In this document: in pieces, positions 19,127-28,276 of the stretch
Position numbering within the stretch: the stretch's first letter is position 1
Layout: every line of letters begins with the position of its first letter
DNA from: a virus
DNA length: 39,781 nt
IMG/VR virus record: IMGVR_UViG_3300044612_002254
Location: 1 to 39,781 of that record
Reading direction: 5' to 3' (one strand)
Translations under genes and position numbers: made by a program
Notes under the pieces: model-generated
What the model was told of the DNA's origin: nothing
The model's input: the letters and a program-made list of their open reading frames with translations, nothing else
Database searches by the model: none

Positions 19127-19964
19127 TGCTGAAAGTTTGTTAGGCGATGCGTCTTTAGCGGCCCCTGTTGCCACCACAGAAGGCCAAGAGCCTACTATTG
19201 TTACCCGTCCTGATAATATCCCTGAATCTTTCTGGGATGCAGAGAAAAACGCCCTTAAAACGGATGATTTGTTAAAATCCTATGATGATGCAGAAAAACG
19301 CGCCAAAGGATTGCGGGACAAACTGGCTAAAGGTTGGCAGAACGTGCCTGACGATGCCACAAAATATGCCTTTGAATTGCCAGACACTTTTAAGGAAACG
19401 TTGGCAGACGGTGAATTAAACGAAGAAATGGTGGATTTTGCCAAAGCAGCAGCGTTTGAGTCTGGCCTTTCTCAAGAGCAATTTAATAATTTTATGGGAA
19501 GAATTATTCCCCAGTTACATGAATACGGGATCAACTTAGATAACAGAGAGCCAACGCCTGAAGAGATTGAGGCCCAACAAAAAGAGATTGCCGAAGCCAA
19601 GCAAGCAGAATTTCAAAAATTAGGAGATGGCGCGGATAGAATTATTGCCAACGTAAGAGCCAACCTTCAAACCATTAAATCGCAGAACATCTTTACAGAA
19701 TCAGAGTTAGACTTGATTCAAAATGGCCTAGGGTCATCGGCGGATGGTGTGTTGGTTTTAGATAAGATGTTTACCAAGATGTTTGGGCAAAAGACGGCCA
19801 TTACGAATTTTGATGTGAAAGCATCGTCTTTTGGTGTTATCACGGAAGATGCTTTAAAAGATCGTCTTGATGATAGAAGAAACGCAACAAATTCAGCATT
19901 TTATCAAGAAACCCAACGAATGATAGAGCAATACGGGGAACAAAAAAAACGCATGCAAAAATAG
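19119..19964 (+). CDS. Scaffold (capsid assembly) protein
   Basis: A protein of 281 residues starting MSDAESLLGDASLAAPVATT. It is acidic and helical, with a central Q/E/K coiled coil (EEIEAQQKEIAEAKQAEFQK) and a basic C-terminus (QYGEQKKRMQK), like T7 gp9 scaffolds. It should guide assembly of the procapsid and then leave. It lies between the portal and capsid genes, the standard place. The ribosome site GGAAAGGAAACACCC supports the ATG at 19119. Confidence 0.85.
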   Translation: MSDAESLLGDASLAAPVATTEGQEPTIVTRPDNIPESFWDAEKNALKTDDLLKSYDDAEKRAKGLRDKLAKGWQNVPDDATKYAFELPDTFKETLADGELNEEMVDFAKAAAFESGLSQEQFNNFMGRIIPQLHEYGINLDNREPTPEEIEAQQKEIAEAKQAEFQKLGDGADRIIANVRANLQTIKSQNIFTESELDLIQNGLGSSADGVLVLDKMFTKMFGQKTAITNFDVKASSFGVITEDALKDRLDDRRNATNSAFYQETQRMIEQYGEQKKRMQK

Positions 19965-20050
19965 ATATTTACAAAGCGTTATTGTTGTTTTATGTTGATA
20001 AAAAAACGACCTATTTTTAGGCCCGCATCTTGCCCCTAATAAAAAAATAG

Positions 20051-20089
20051 CCCTCTCGTTGATCGTGAAAAATCAATTTAAAAAGAGGG
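20051..20089 (+). promoter_or_regulatory. Hairpin that can mask the capsid ribosome site
   Basis: CCCTCT (20051-20056) pairs with AGAGGG (20084-20089), with an inner TTGAT/ATCAA stem (20059-20063 and 20072-20076). AGAGGG is the ribosome site of the capsid gene at 20094. In this fold the site is closed; it may regulate or time capsid synthesis. The stem also resembles an RNase-processing site. Confidence 0.65.
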
Positions 20090-20093
20090 ACTT

Positions 20094-20975
20094 ATGTCGT
20101 CTTTACAGCAGGCCAATAACTTTGCTATTGAGTTTGATCTAAAAACAAAACTCGATGCAACATTAGAAGATACAAAATTACGGAAAATATGCCAGGTTCG
20201 TCAAGGTGTTGTGGGTTCAACCACCACGTTTAACAGAGTTGGTTTAATGACGACAAACCAGCGTACAGTGGGTGCTGGCCCGTTACAGGCTCAAGATGTG
20301 GCCCAAAGCCACGTTGTTGCGACTATTAGCGTGTTTGATGCCGTCACAATGCTTGATGACACGGAAATGGATCGTATTACATATGATTTGAAATCGTATT
20401 TGATTAAAGCAGCCAGATCAGCGGTGATTAACCGTATTGAACAGGTCATTGTCAATGCTATGAATGCGGGTGCAAGTGCCACAATTTCAGTGGGTGCGGA
20501 TGGTACAAACTGGACACTGGCAAACATGATTGAGTTGGCAAACATTTTTGACCGATTGAACATGCCACAGCAAGGGCGTTATTTTGTTGTTCACCCAAAC
20601 AGCTTAAAAGCGGCTTTGCAGCAAAGCACGGTAACAAGTGCTGATTTTAACACTTTGATGGCTCTTATGGGGTCCACAGGTGGTTTAACGGGCAAATCTT
20701 ACCTTGGTTTTGAGTTTATTGTCATGGGTAACTTAGATACACCGGAAGGTGGATTGCCGTTTAACGGTACAACAAACGTGCGGACAAACTTTGCTGTTTG
20801 TGCGGATCATGTAGGTCTTGCTTTTAACCGAGACATTCGCACAAAAGTGTCTATGATTGACCGTGAAGATTCATGGCAGATTATGGCTTCTGTTTCGGTA
20901 GGTGCTGTTGGTATCGGCAGTACGCAAGCTGGAAAAGAAGGAATTTACAGATACTTAATTGACGAAGCAGTTTAG
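20094..20975 (+). CDS. Major capsid protein
   Basis: A protein of 293 residues starting MSSLQQANNFAIEFDLKTKL. The layout (KTKLDATLEDTKLRKICQVRQG, then AQSHVVATISVFDAVTMLDD, then RYFVVHPNSLKAALQQ, then AFNRDIRTKVSMIDREDSWQIMASVSVGAVGI) is that of small podovirus capsid proteins with the HK97-type fold. No cleavable N-terminal scaffolding region is evident. It follows the scaffold gene and is controlled by the masked ribosome site upstream. Confidence 0.93.
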   Translation: MSSLQQANNFAIEFDLKTKLDATLEDTKLRKICQVRQGVVGSTTTFNRVGLMTTNQRTVGAGPLQAQDVAQSHVVATISVFDAVTMLDDTEMDRITYDLKSYLIKAARSAVINRIEQVIVNAMNAGASATISVGADGTNWTLANMIELANIFDRLNMPQQGRYFVVHPNSLKAALQQSTVTSADFNTLMALMGSTGGLTGKSYLGFEFIVMGNLDTPEGGLPFNGTTNVRTNFAVCADHVGLAFNRDIRTKVSMIDREDSWQIMASVSVGAVGIGSTQAGKEGIYRYLIDEAV

Positions 20976-20983
20976 GAGAACTT

Positions 20984-21316
20984 ATGCCTTATATCGCAAG
21001 AAATCTCGTTTCCGTTGGGGGCGAACACTCAGGAACATCAGTTATTACATCGGGCGTGGCTCGCCGCGCTCCTATGCAATTTACTTATGGAACATCGGAT
21101 TCTATTACCACATGTCGTGCCAGTGGATATTTTAACAATGCAGCTAATCTTCTTAGAAAGGGCGATCTAGTGACAATTACCAGTTACTCAGGTGCTGATT
21201 TTGAGACAAACGCTGCCGTTACTATTTCTGGTTATCAAAACATGGTTGTCTTAACGAGCGTCAACGGTGTTGTGGACTTATCGGACGGATCATCTATTGG
21301 TTTAACAAACACTTAA
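20984..21316 (+). CDS. Putative head decoration protein (110 aa)
   Basis: It starts MPYIARNLVSVGGEHSGTSV, 8 bp after the capsid gene, with TTAGGAGAA as its ribosome site. It is rich in serine, threonine and glycine and strand-like (SDSITTCRASGYFNNAANLL, DLVTITSYSGADF). Position and composition fit a capsid-associated decoration protein. No named family. Confidence 0.6.
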   Translation: MPYIARNLVSVGGEHSGTSVITSGVARRAPMQFTYGTSDSITTCRASGYFNNAANLLRKGDLVTITSYSGADFETNAAVTISGYQNMVVLTSVNGVVDLSDGSSIGLTNT

Positions 21317-21331
21317 TAATTTGGGCTTGTT

Positions 21332-21958
21332 ATGAGTTCGCGTGAAAGCATCGCATCGCAAGCCCTATCCCTTTTGGGGGCCAACACTATTTCAAGTTTT
21401 GATGAAGGCACCAATGAAGCCAACATCATAAACGATCATTATGACCAGTTTATTCGGAATATGTTTAGTGTATTTCCCTGGTCTTTTGCCACGCGCAAGG
21501 TGCAGCTAGAGCAATACAGCAGCAATCCTCTTAATGAATTTTCTTTTCAATATGTGCGGCCCGATCAGGCTTTGTATATTTTTAAGCTATTTAATTCCCT
21601 AGAATATCATGCTCAAGCCATTACAGATTTTGACACCCTAGAGGATTTTGTCCTTTGCAATTACGATGACCCCATTATAGCACAGTATTCTGTTTACAAA
21701 GAGGAAAATCTTTGGCCTGGCTATTTTGCGGAATTTGCCGTCAATGCCCTTGCAGCAACCATTGCCGTGCCTGTGACGCACAATGCTGATTTGGCAAGAT
21801 TGTATGATGAAAAAGCTTATGGTCCCCAGCAATCGGTAAGAAAGGGCGGATTATTTGCACGGGCGGTGGGTTCAGATTCCCGTCAAAAGCCCCCAGTTAT
21901 GCTTAATGGCAACCCTATTATTGCCTCTCGTTATGGGTGGCGAGGCTATGGTTATTAA
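21332..21958 (+). CDS. Tail tubular protein A (gp11-like)
   Basis: A protein of 208 residues starting MSSRESIASQALSLLGANTI. The pattern SIASQALSLLGA...INDHYDQFIRNMFSVFPWSFATRKVQL is typical of podovirus gatekeeper/tail tubular protein A. It should join the portal to the tail. It is followed at TAATG by the tail tubular protein B gene. Confidence 0.93.
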   Translation: MSSRESIASQALSLLGANTISSFDEGTNEANIINDHYDQFIRNMFSVFPWSFATRKVQLEQYSSNPLNEFSFQYVRPDQALYIFKLFNSLEYHAQAITDFDTLEDFVLCNYDDPIIAQYSVYKEENLWPGYFAEFAVNALAATIAVPVTHNADLARLYDEKAYGPQQSVRKGGLFARAVGSDSRQKPPVMLNGNPIIASRYGWRGYGY

Positions 21959-24297
21959 TGCCTGTCGTAAGAGTTGACCAAAGAAAATGGACCAAGGGTG
22001 AACTTGACCCTGAAATGTTGGGGCGTGGTGATGTTGAGCCCTATTACGGCGCATCCTCAAAGCTTTTAAACGTCTTTACGCTGCCTCAAGGTGGGGTACA
22101 GCGCAGTCCAGGGTTAAAATGGGTTGGAAGGGCCTTAAAACGCGTTACACGGGCCACGCCAACGCTTATCACTACGCCCAATGGTGGAACGGGAGCCAAT
22201 GCCAATGATGCCAATACGGCCACAGAGCTTGTGTCGACAACGAATATAGGGACGCAAAACCCTTATGTGTTTGTTCAGTATGATATTGGGGCTTCCATTC
22301 GTGTTGGTTATGTTCGTGTTACGGGCTTGCGGTGTTCCACGGGATCGGTTGCGGATGTTATTCTTCAGCGGAGTGTAGATGGTGTCGTTTGGACAAACAT
22401 TCGGACAGACACATTAACCACGTCTGATTTGAGTTATACGGCAAGAATCCAAACAAACGCGCGGTATATTCGTATTGCTCGCATTGGAACAACAAACTTG
22501 CCATCGACCACGCTTGCTATAGATGAATTAGAAGTTTGGAGCGAAGGGGCAGAAAGTGCTATTAAATACATAAATTTTGAGTTTAATACAGATGACACTT
22601 ATCTTTTGGTTGTAACGGAATTTAACATTGCTGTGTATCGAAACAGCGTGTATCAGGTGGATTTGTATGCCCCTCAACTTTTTAATTCCAAAATACCTTT
22701 TTTAAATTGGACGCAGAATGCAGACACTTTGATTTTGGTTGAGCAAACCTTGCAACCTTTGAAAATTACAAGATTTTCAAATACATCGTGGCTTATTGAA
22801 ACAATTACGTTTGATTATATTCCTAAATATGATTTTACGCAAACCGAGGCATTTCCAAATGCCACATTAACGCCTTCTGCTGTTTCAGGGAATGTGCGAT
22901 TAACATCGTCAGTGTCTGCCTTTGTTTCTGGTGATATAAATCAATACATTGATGGCAATGGAGGGTATGGCAGGATTGTGAAGTATATCAATTCTACAAC
23001 TGTCATTTGCTATATGGAAATTCCTTTTTTTAATACAGATGCCATGACAAGCGGCTCGTGGAGCATTGTGGGTGATTTTATTAACACATGGGGTGGCGGT
23101 AAAGGGTGGCCTAAAACTGCTGTTTTTTATGAGGGTAGGCTTTGGTTTGGAGGCTCTCAGGATAGGCCAAGAACAGTTTGGGGGAGTCGGGTCAATGATT
23201 ATTACAATTTTAATGCTGGCACGGCTTTAGACACGGATGCTATTACGATTGATGTCGCGGGTTCCAATAATGAGTTAAATTCTATAACGGGTATTTTTGG
23301 CGGTAGAGATTTACTGGTTTTTACCACGGGCGCGGCGTATGCGTTTACTAAAAATTTAGATGAAGTGATAACACCGACCAATGCTTATTTGCCCCCACAA
23401 ACCAACATAGGTGCGGCAGAAAATGTCCGGTTGGCGGATATTGAGGGAATTGTTTTTTATATTCAGCGCGGCGGGTCCAGTTTACGGCAATTTGTTTATA
23501 CAGACACCCAAGCCGCCTATACGTCTCCTATTGCATCACGATTAAGTTCCCATCTTTTAAAAAACCCTATTTCTATGGCTTTAAGAAAAGCTATATCTAC
23601 AAATCAAGGATCATATTTGCTAATTGTTAATGGCGATGGATCGTTGACCATTGCTAACATATCCACAGAAGAAGAAATCTTTGCTTTTTTTGAAAGAGAA
23701 ACGTCTGGTGGCTATTTTTTGCAAGCGGGGACGGTTTTTGATAAAATGTATGTAGCGATAAGAAGAGGCACAGAAGTTGAAATTGAGGAATTTAATTTTA
23801 ATCATATTTTAGATTCTTCGACGCGCATAACTACGGGTTTGCCGTCACAATCTTTTTCAGGACTGGACTATCTTAATGGCAAAACAGTCAAAGTGTGGGC
23901 GGATAACAAACTATTGCCTGATGTGACAGTAACCAATGGGATTGCGACAATATCGGCACCCGCATCCTCTTTTGTGGAATTTGGATTTGATTTTACGCCT
24001 ATAATAGAAGATTTACCATTGACAAAAGAAACCAGTGAGGCAAGGCTTGGCGTTAAAAGGCATGTAAATCAGATTCATATTCGTGTATATGATACAACAT
24101 CTATGAATGTGAATGGGAACGAGGTGAATTTCTTTAAAATCACCAACACGCCGACAACCAATGCTATATCTCCGTATACGGGGGTTGTTTCTGTTTATGG
24201 GAATAGAGGATGGGATAATGATGGGATTATTTCGATAACGCAAACAAAACCAGGTTCTATGGAAATTTTAGAAATTAGTAAATACGTAGATACATGA
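21958..24297 (+). CDS. Tail tubular protein B (gp12-like) with inserted sugar-binding-like domain
   Basis: A protein of 779 residues that forms the tail nozzle. The N-terminus (WTKGELDPEMLGRGDVEPYY, then LPQGGVQRSPGLKWV) is diagnostic. At about residues 70-195 an additional segment (YDIGASIRVGYVRVTGL, DVILQRSVDGVVWTNI, ARYIRIARIG, IDELEVW) reads like an F5/8 type C (discoidin) beta-sandwich, a fold that often binds sugars. The rest (GRLWFGGSQDRPRTVWGSR, GDGSLTIANI) is standard gp12-like. The start at 21958 shares TAATG with the previous gene. Confidence 0.92.
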   Translation: MPVVRVDQRKWTKGELDPEMLGRGDVEPYYGASSKLLNVFTLPQGGVQRSPGLKWVGRALKRVTRATPTLITTPNGGTGANANDANTATELVSTTNIGTQNPYVFVQYDIGASIRVGYVRVTGLRCSTGSVADVILQRSVDGVVWTNIRTDTLTTSDLSYTARIQTNARYIRIARIGTTNLPSTTLAIDELEVWSEGAESAIKYINFEFNTDDTYLLVVTEFNIAVYRNSVYQVDLYAPQLFNSKIPFLNWTQNADTLILVEQTLQPLKITRFSNTSWLIETITFDYIPKYDFTQTEAFPNATLTPSAVSGNVRLTSSVSAFVSGDINQYIDGNGGYGRIVKYINSTTVICYMEIPFFNTDAMTSGSWSIVGDFINTWGGGKGWPKTAVFYEGRLWFGGSQDRPRTVWGSRVNDYYNFNAGTALDTDAITIDVAGSNNELNSITGIFGGRDLLVFTTGAAYAFTKNLDEVITPTNAYLPPQTNIGAAENVRLADIEGIVFYIQRGGSSLRQFVYTDTQAAYTSPIASRLSSHLLKNPISMALRKAISTNQGSYLLIVNGDGSLTIANISTEEEIFAFFERETSGGYFLQAGTVFDKMYVAIRRGTEVEIEEFNFNHILDSSTRITTGLPSQSFSGLDYLNGKTVKVWADNKLLPDVTVTNGIATISAPASSFVEFGFDFTPIIEDLPLTKETSEARLGVKRHVNQIHIRVYDTTSMNVNGNEVNFFKITNTPTTNAISPYTGVVSVYGNRGWDNDGIISITQTKPGSMEILEISKYVDT

Positions 24298-24845
24298 CCT
24301 CTAGCTTTCTTCCTTCAATGACATCCATAGCGACAAATGTTGCGGGGCTTGTTGGCATTAAGCCACAAGGTGTTGGTGGGTTGACGGCCTTAAGCACATC
24401 GGGGTTTATGGCCAAGCAAAGTCTTTTATCAAACATTGCTAAACCTGCCTTGGTAGGATTTGGGGCGGGAAGTCAAATAGGCGCAGGATATGCTGAAAAA
24501 TACAGTTTAAAAACCCAAGCGCGAGATGCTGAATTGCAAGCCAAACAAGAAGAATTAAATGCTCTTTCTCAGCAGAATTTCTTTCAGCAAGCCTTGTCTG
24601 AGAATTTCGCTTCACAAACGGCAAAACTGGCGGCAAGGGGTATTCTTACAACGGGTCCATCTTCATTTGCGTTTGCCAGTCGTTCGGCGCAAAACACAAC
24701 GAAAGATATTGAGACGGCAAGAATATCAGGTTTAGTGCGTTCAAGTCAGGCAAAACGTACAGGCATGAGTTTAAAAAGCCAATCAAAACAAGCTGTAAAA
24801 AGTGGTTTTGGCAATGCGCTTTCGTTTTTGGCTGAGGCATTGTAA
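24294..24845 (+). CDS. Internal virion protein (gp14-like)
   Basis: A protein of 183 residues starting MTSSFLPSMTSIATNVAGLV, overlapping the nozzle gene (ATGA). It has a hydrophobic N-terminus, a coiled-coil centre (ELQAKQEELNALSQQNFFQQ) and a GILTTGPSSFAFASRS stretch of the kind seen in gp14-like proteins. It should be ejected first and form part of the envelope channel. Confidence 0.8.
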   Translation: MTSSFLPSMTSIATNVAGLVGIKPQGVGGLTALSTSGFMAKQSLLSNIAKPALVGFGAGSQIGAGYAEKYSLKTQARDAELQAKQEELNALSQQNFFQQALSENFASQTAKLAARGILTTGPSSFAFASRSAQNTTKDIETARISGLVRSSQAKRTGMSLKSQSKQAVKSGFGNALSFLAEAL

Positions 24846-24847
24846 AT

Positions 24848-26809
24848 ATGGTTTCTTTAATTCCTATTGAACAGCAAAGAACCCAAGGTCTTGTTGATTT
24901 GCCCAATGCGCCTAACGTTGAAATCCAAACGGGCATGGAAAGTTTTGCCAGAGCAGCTTTTGGGGCGGCGGGTGCCCTTGATAAAGCCAATGAAGAATCT
25001 CAGATACGCGCCCAAAGAGAATATGAACAAGAGTTAAAAATTCAGTCCATGCAATTAGAGACTGAAATGACAACGCAGATTTTTGAATTAAATAATAAAT
25101 ATACTTATGCCCCCGATGATTTAGGGCAAGCCATTGATGCCTACAAAAAAGACTTCATGAAAAACATTATTGATCCAGGGCAATACGCTGTTTTTGAAAA
25201 TGCTTTTGAAATGAAGAAAATGTCTTCGGTGAATGCCGCTTTGCAGAATTATAAAAAGCAAAACGTGCAGTTTACCGAATTGAACGCCCGTAAATTGGTG
25301 GATTCAAATTTAAATGCCATGAGCCAAACGGCATCTCAGTTTTTTGGGCAAGAGCAATCCGCACAAGTCACGAGTTCCATGGCTATTATGCAGGCTTACA
25401 ATGGTATTTTGCAAGCATACAATCAAACGGATTCCGACGGCAATTTGATTTTTACCCCGTTACAGATTGTTAATGGCATACAACAAGCGGACAAAAACCT
25501 AAATGAAGGCTTGTTTAATGGGTGGTTAAACAGCCAAACAAACGAAGAAGAGATTTTTCGTGTCCTTCAAAGCGGACAATTAAACGTGTTATTGCCGGAC
25601 GGACAAGGAGGAATAAACACTATCAATGTTTTATCTGGCATGGACCCCAATTATTTACAGAATGTCCAAGAAAAGATTATTGCCCGTAAAGAAGGGCAAT
25701 TAAACAAAATCAATACTGCTTTAGAAAAGAAGGAATTTTCTAAGTATTTTGCCCTGAAAGGCACGCCTATTCCGTCTTTGGATTTAGCAGACCCAGCATC
25801 TTTTGTGGAAAGAAAAAAGTTTTTTGACGACCAAAGCCAAAGCGATCCTAATCTTCGTGGTGTTTTTTTTCCTCTTTTAATGAGAGAGGAAGTAGATGGC
25901 ATTGCGTCGCAGGTGGAATCTTTACCAGCCAACCAACGCGGGGCGTTTTTATCGGAATTAACAGAAAAAAACTCTAACGCCATTAACGATGAAATTCTTT
26001 CTTCTCTTTTTGAAAAAGACCCTAACCTTGCTTTAGCCACAAGCTATTCCAAAATTGATGATGGCATCACCAACAACATCATTTTTGGTCAGGAATTGAG
26101 AAAATCAAAATCCGTAGAAATGGATGAAGCCGCAATTAAAAAAGATGCTATTGCAGACCTTAATGGCGTAGAAAACCCAGAGTTTAGGGAAATGGCCATT
26201 CAGGGAATCTTAAACATGGCCGCTGTAGAGGCTGCCAACGGAAAAGATATAGCCAATGATGATAGTGCTATAAAAGCTATCAAAGAAAAAATGGGCCTAA
26301 ACGTCTTAGAATACAAAGGAGGGCGCGTTCTTCCTTTTCGGAAAGATGGCAAATATGTCACACAAACAGAATTAAAAGATACTTTGAATACTTTGGATAA
26401 CACGTTCCTAAAAAGCATAGGCCATGCCGTACCTGGTTATTTTGACACTAAGCAAAAGAAGTTTGTCACCATTGACGTGGAAGATGTGCTGAACAAAGCC
26501 ACGTTAGGGACGTATTCTAATGGCATGTATAACGTAAAGGATTCCACTATTGAATGGGCAGCTTTGGATACTAACGGGCAGCCTCTTGTGGATGATTTTG
26601 GGGACGTTATGCCTTTTATGCTGAATATGATTCAGATTACCAAAAAAGATAATGTACAGCCTACAAAGCCACAGCCATTACAGCCTTCTAAAGTTCCGTT
26701 TAATATACCAAAAAATATAAATCCTTTTGAGGGATTGCCTACACAAGCAGAAAGAGAAGCCGAAAGTAATTCCATCATGGAAGATTTACAAAAAAGCCTT
26801 GGTTTCTAA
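24848..26809 (+). CDS. Internal virion protein (gp15-like)
   Basis: A protein of 653 residues starting MVSLIPIEQQRTQGLVDLPN. Mostly helical, Q- and N-rich, without cysteine-rich or membrane segments. Size, position between the gp14-like and gp16-like genes, and helical composition identify it as a gp15-like ejection protein. No enzymatic motif is visible. Confidence 0.75.
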   Translation: MVSLIPIEQQRTQGLVDLPNAPNVEIQTGMESFARAAFGAAGALDKANEESQIRAQREYEQELKIQSMQLETEMTTQIFELNNKYTYAPDDLGQAIDAYKKDFMKNIIDPGQYAVFENAFEMKKMSSVNAALQNYKKQNVQFTELNARKLVDSNLNAMSQTASQFFGQEQSAQVTSSMAIMQAYNGILQAYNQTDSDGNLIFTPLQIVNGIQQADKNLNEGLFNGWLNSQTNEEEIFRVLQSGQLNVLLPDGQGGINTINVLSGMDPNYLQNVQEKIIARKEGQLNKINTALEKKEFSKYFALKGTPIPSLDLADPASFVERKKFFDDQSQSDPNLRGVFFPLLMREEVDGIASQVESLPANQRGAFLSELTEKNSNAINDEILSSLFEKDPNLALATSYSKIDDGITNNIIFGQELRKSKSVEMDEAAIKKDAIADLNGVENPEFREMAIQGILNMAAVEAANGKDIANDDSAIKAIKEKMGLNVLEYKGGRVLPFRKDGKYVTQTELKDTLNTLDNTFLKSIGHAVPGYFDTKQKKFVTIDVEDVLNKATLGTYSNGMYNVKDSTIEWAALDTNGQPLVDDFGDVMPFMLNMIQITKKDNVQPTKPQPLQPSKVPFNIPKNINPFEGLPTQAEREAESNSIMEDLQKSLGF

Positions 26810-26812
26810 ATC

Positions 26813-28276
26813 ATGGACGGCATCGCCTCTTTTTTAAAACCTTATTCTCCCAGCAAGCCAGACATTGCTGTTGATTATAGCCCCGATTCCTTTTTAGAGA
26901 ATGCCCAAGCACAATTTTGGAGCATGGCCTCTAACGAAACCACCACCTATCGTGACTTGCGTCAAATGAGAATGGAATCCGACCGATTGGATGCACTGCG
27001 TCCCTATATTGGCGACAACCCTGATTATAGCAAAATGGCGGGATTTGAAACGCTAACAGAGGAAGACAAAGCCCTTGTGCGTGGGGATTTTTCTATTGAT
27101 TTTTCACCGCCCGAAGACCAAAACCTTTTCACGCTTCCCCGCATTGCCCCTGTAAGCAATTTTTTAAACCAACGTTCGCGTAGAAATGAATTAAGAAACA
27201 CGCTTCTTGATAACCTTGTAGATAAATTGCGTTCCCAAGGACAAGGGCAAAACCTAAAGACAACGAAAGAGATGCTGTCTACCATTGTTGAAGAAGCCAA
27301 AACCTACCAACAGGAGGCTAACGTCAAATTCCGTGGCTCAACAAATCTCAGTGCCATTGGGGGGCTTTTGGCAGGGGGTGCAGCGGGATCATTGGTGGAC
27401 CCCGTCAATGCAGTAGCCACCTTTATAGGGCCAAGCGCGGGTGTCAAGCTAGGCAAGGCACTATTGCAAGGATTTGCGCTCAATGCAGGTGTTCAGGCCG
27501 TCCAGCAAGAAACGGATGAGTTTCGAGAATGGAAGCAGCAACTAGGCGCGGAATGGGGCATAGAGGAGCGTCTTTCTAACATTGCTTTTGCAGGGTTTGC
27601 GGGTTCTGCCTTTGAAGGCCTTTATCGTGGTTTAAAAGCCCTGCCAAGTGTGTCCATGACGGCGGCGGAGCATTTATTCAGAAACAAAAAAGCCAGTGCT
27701 GGCGGCGGTATAAACACCCAAGCCTTGGCTGATGAATTGGCAATTAAAGCCAGACAAGCGCATATCATGGAAACGGCCCCTGATAATTCTATCAATGGGC
27801 TAAGAAATCATGAAGCGGCTTTGCGTGATTTGGATAATGGGAAGCTGGATGTCCCAAGTGTGGATAATCAGCGGTTTAAGGATGATATTATCAATTCTAA
27901 AAACATCATAACGGAGGATATGCCCAATTCCTATAGGGGGCTAAAAGAATCCATTAAACAAAACACCGCTGTGAATGTGGCGGCGGCAGACAATCAGTTT
28001 GACGTACAAAAAGAGTACGCTTTTTTCCCCAAGGCCAGAGAAGACTTTAATCCCCAACAAATAGTCAATCCACCACCGAAACAAGCATCATCCCCACAAA
28101 CAGAGATTGAGCGGGCCGCTGACCTTAAACTGAATGCTTTTGAAGGCATGGTAGAGCGTGACCCCGAGGCGTTTGTTGTGATTGACGGGAATGCAACGCG
28201 CGTAGCAGACATCTTGGAAACGGTGAGGGAATTTGATAACCATGTAAATGCGTTTAAAGCCTGTGGGATATTATGA
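26813..28276 (+). CDS. Internal virion protein, part 1 of gp16-like set
   Basis: A protein of 487 residues starting MDGIASFLKPYSPSKPDIAV. A glycine/alanine-rich hydrophobic stretch (SAIGGLLAGGAAGSLVDPVN, then the ATFIGPSAG region) near residues 175-220 could insert into membrane. No lytic transglycosylase motif (ES.G...GA.G.MQ) is seen. It overlaps the next, larger gene by 4 bp, so the two may form one functional unit. Confidence 0.7.
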   Translation: MDGIASFLKPYSPSKPDIAVDYSPDSFLENAQAQFWSMASNETTTYRDLRQMRMESDRLDALRPYIGDNPDYSKMAGFETLTEEDKALVRGDFSIDFSPPEDQNLFTLPRIAPVSNFLNQRSRRNELRNTLLDNLVDKLRSQGQGQNLKTTKEMLSTIVEEAKTYQQEANVKFRGSTNLSAIGGLLAGGAAGSLVDPVNAVATFIGPSAGVKLGKALLQGFALNAGVQAVQQETDEFREWKQQLGAEWGIEERLSNIAFAGFAGSAFEGLYRGLKALPSVSMTAAEHLFRNKKASAGGGINTQALADELAIKARQAHIMETAPDNSINGLRNHEAALRDLDNGKLDVPSVDNQRFKDDIINSKNIITEDMPNSYRGLKESIKQNTAVNVAAADNQFDVQKEYAFFPKAREDFNPQQIVNPPPKQASSPQTEIERAADLKLNAFEGMVERDPEAFVVIDGNATRVADILETVREFDNHVNAFKACGIL

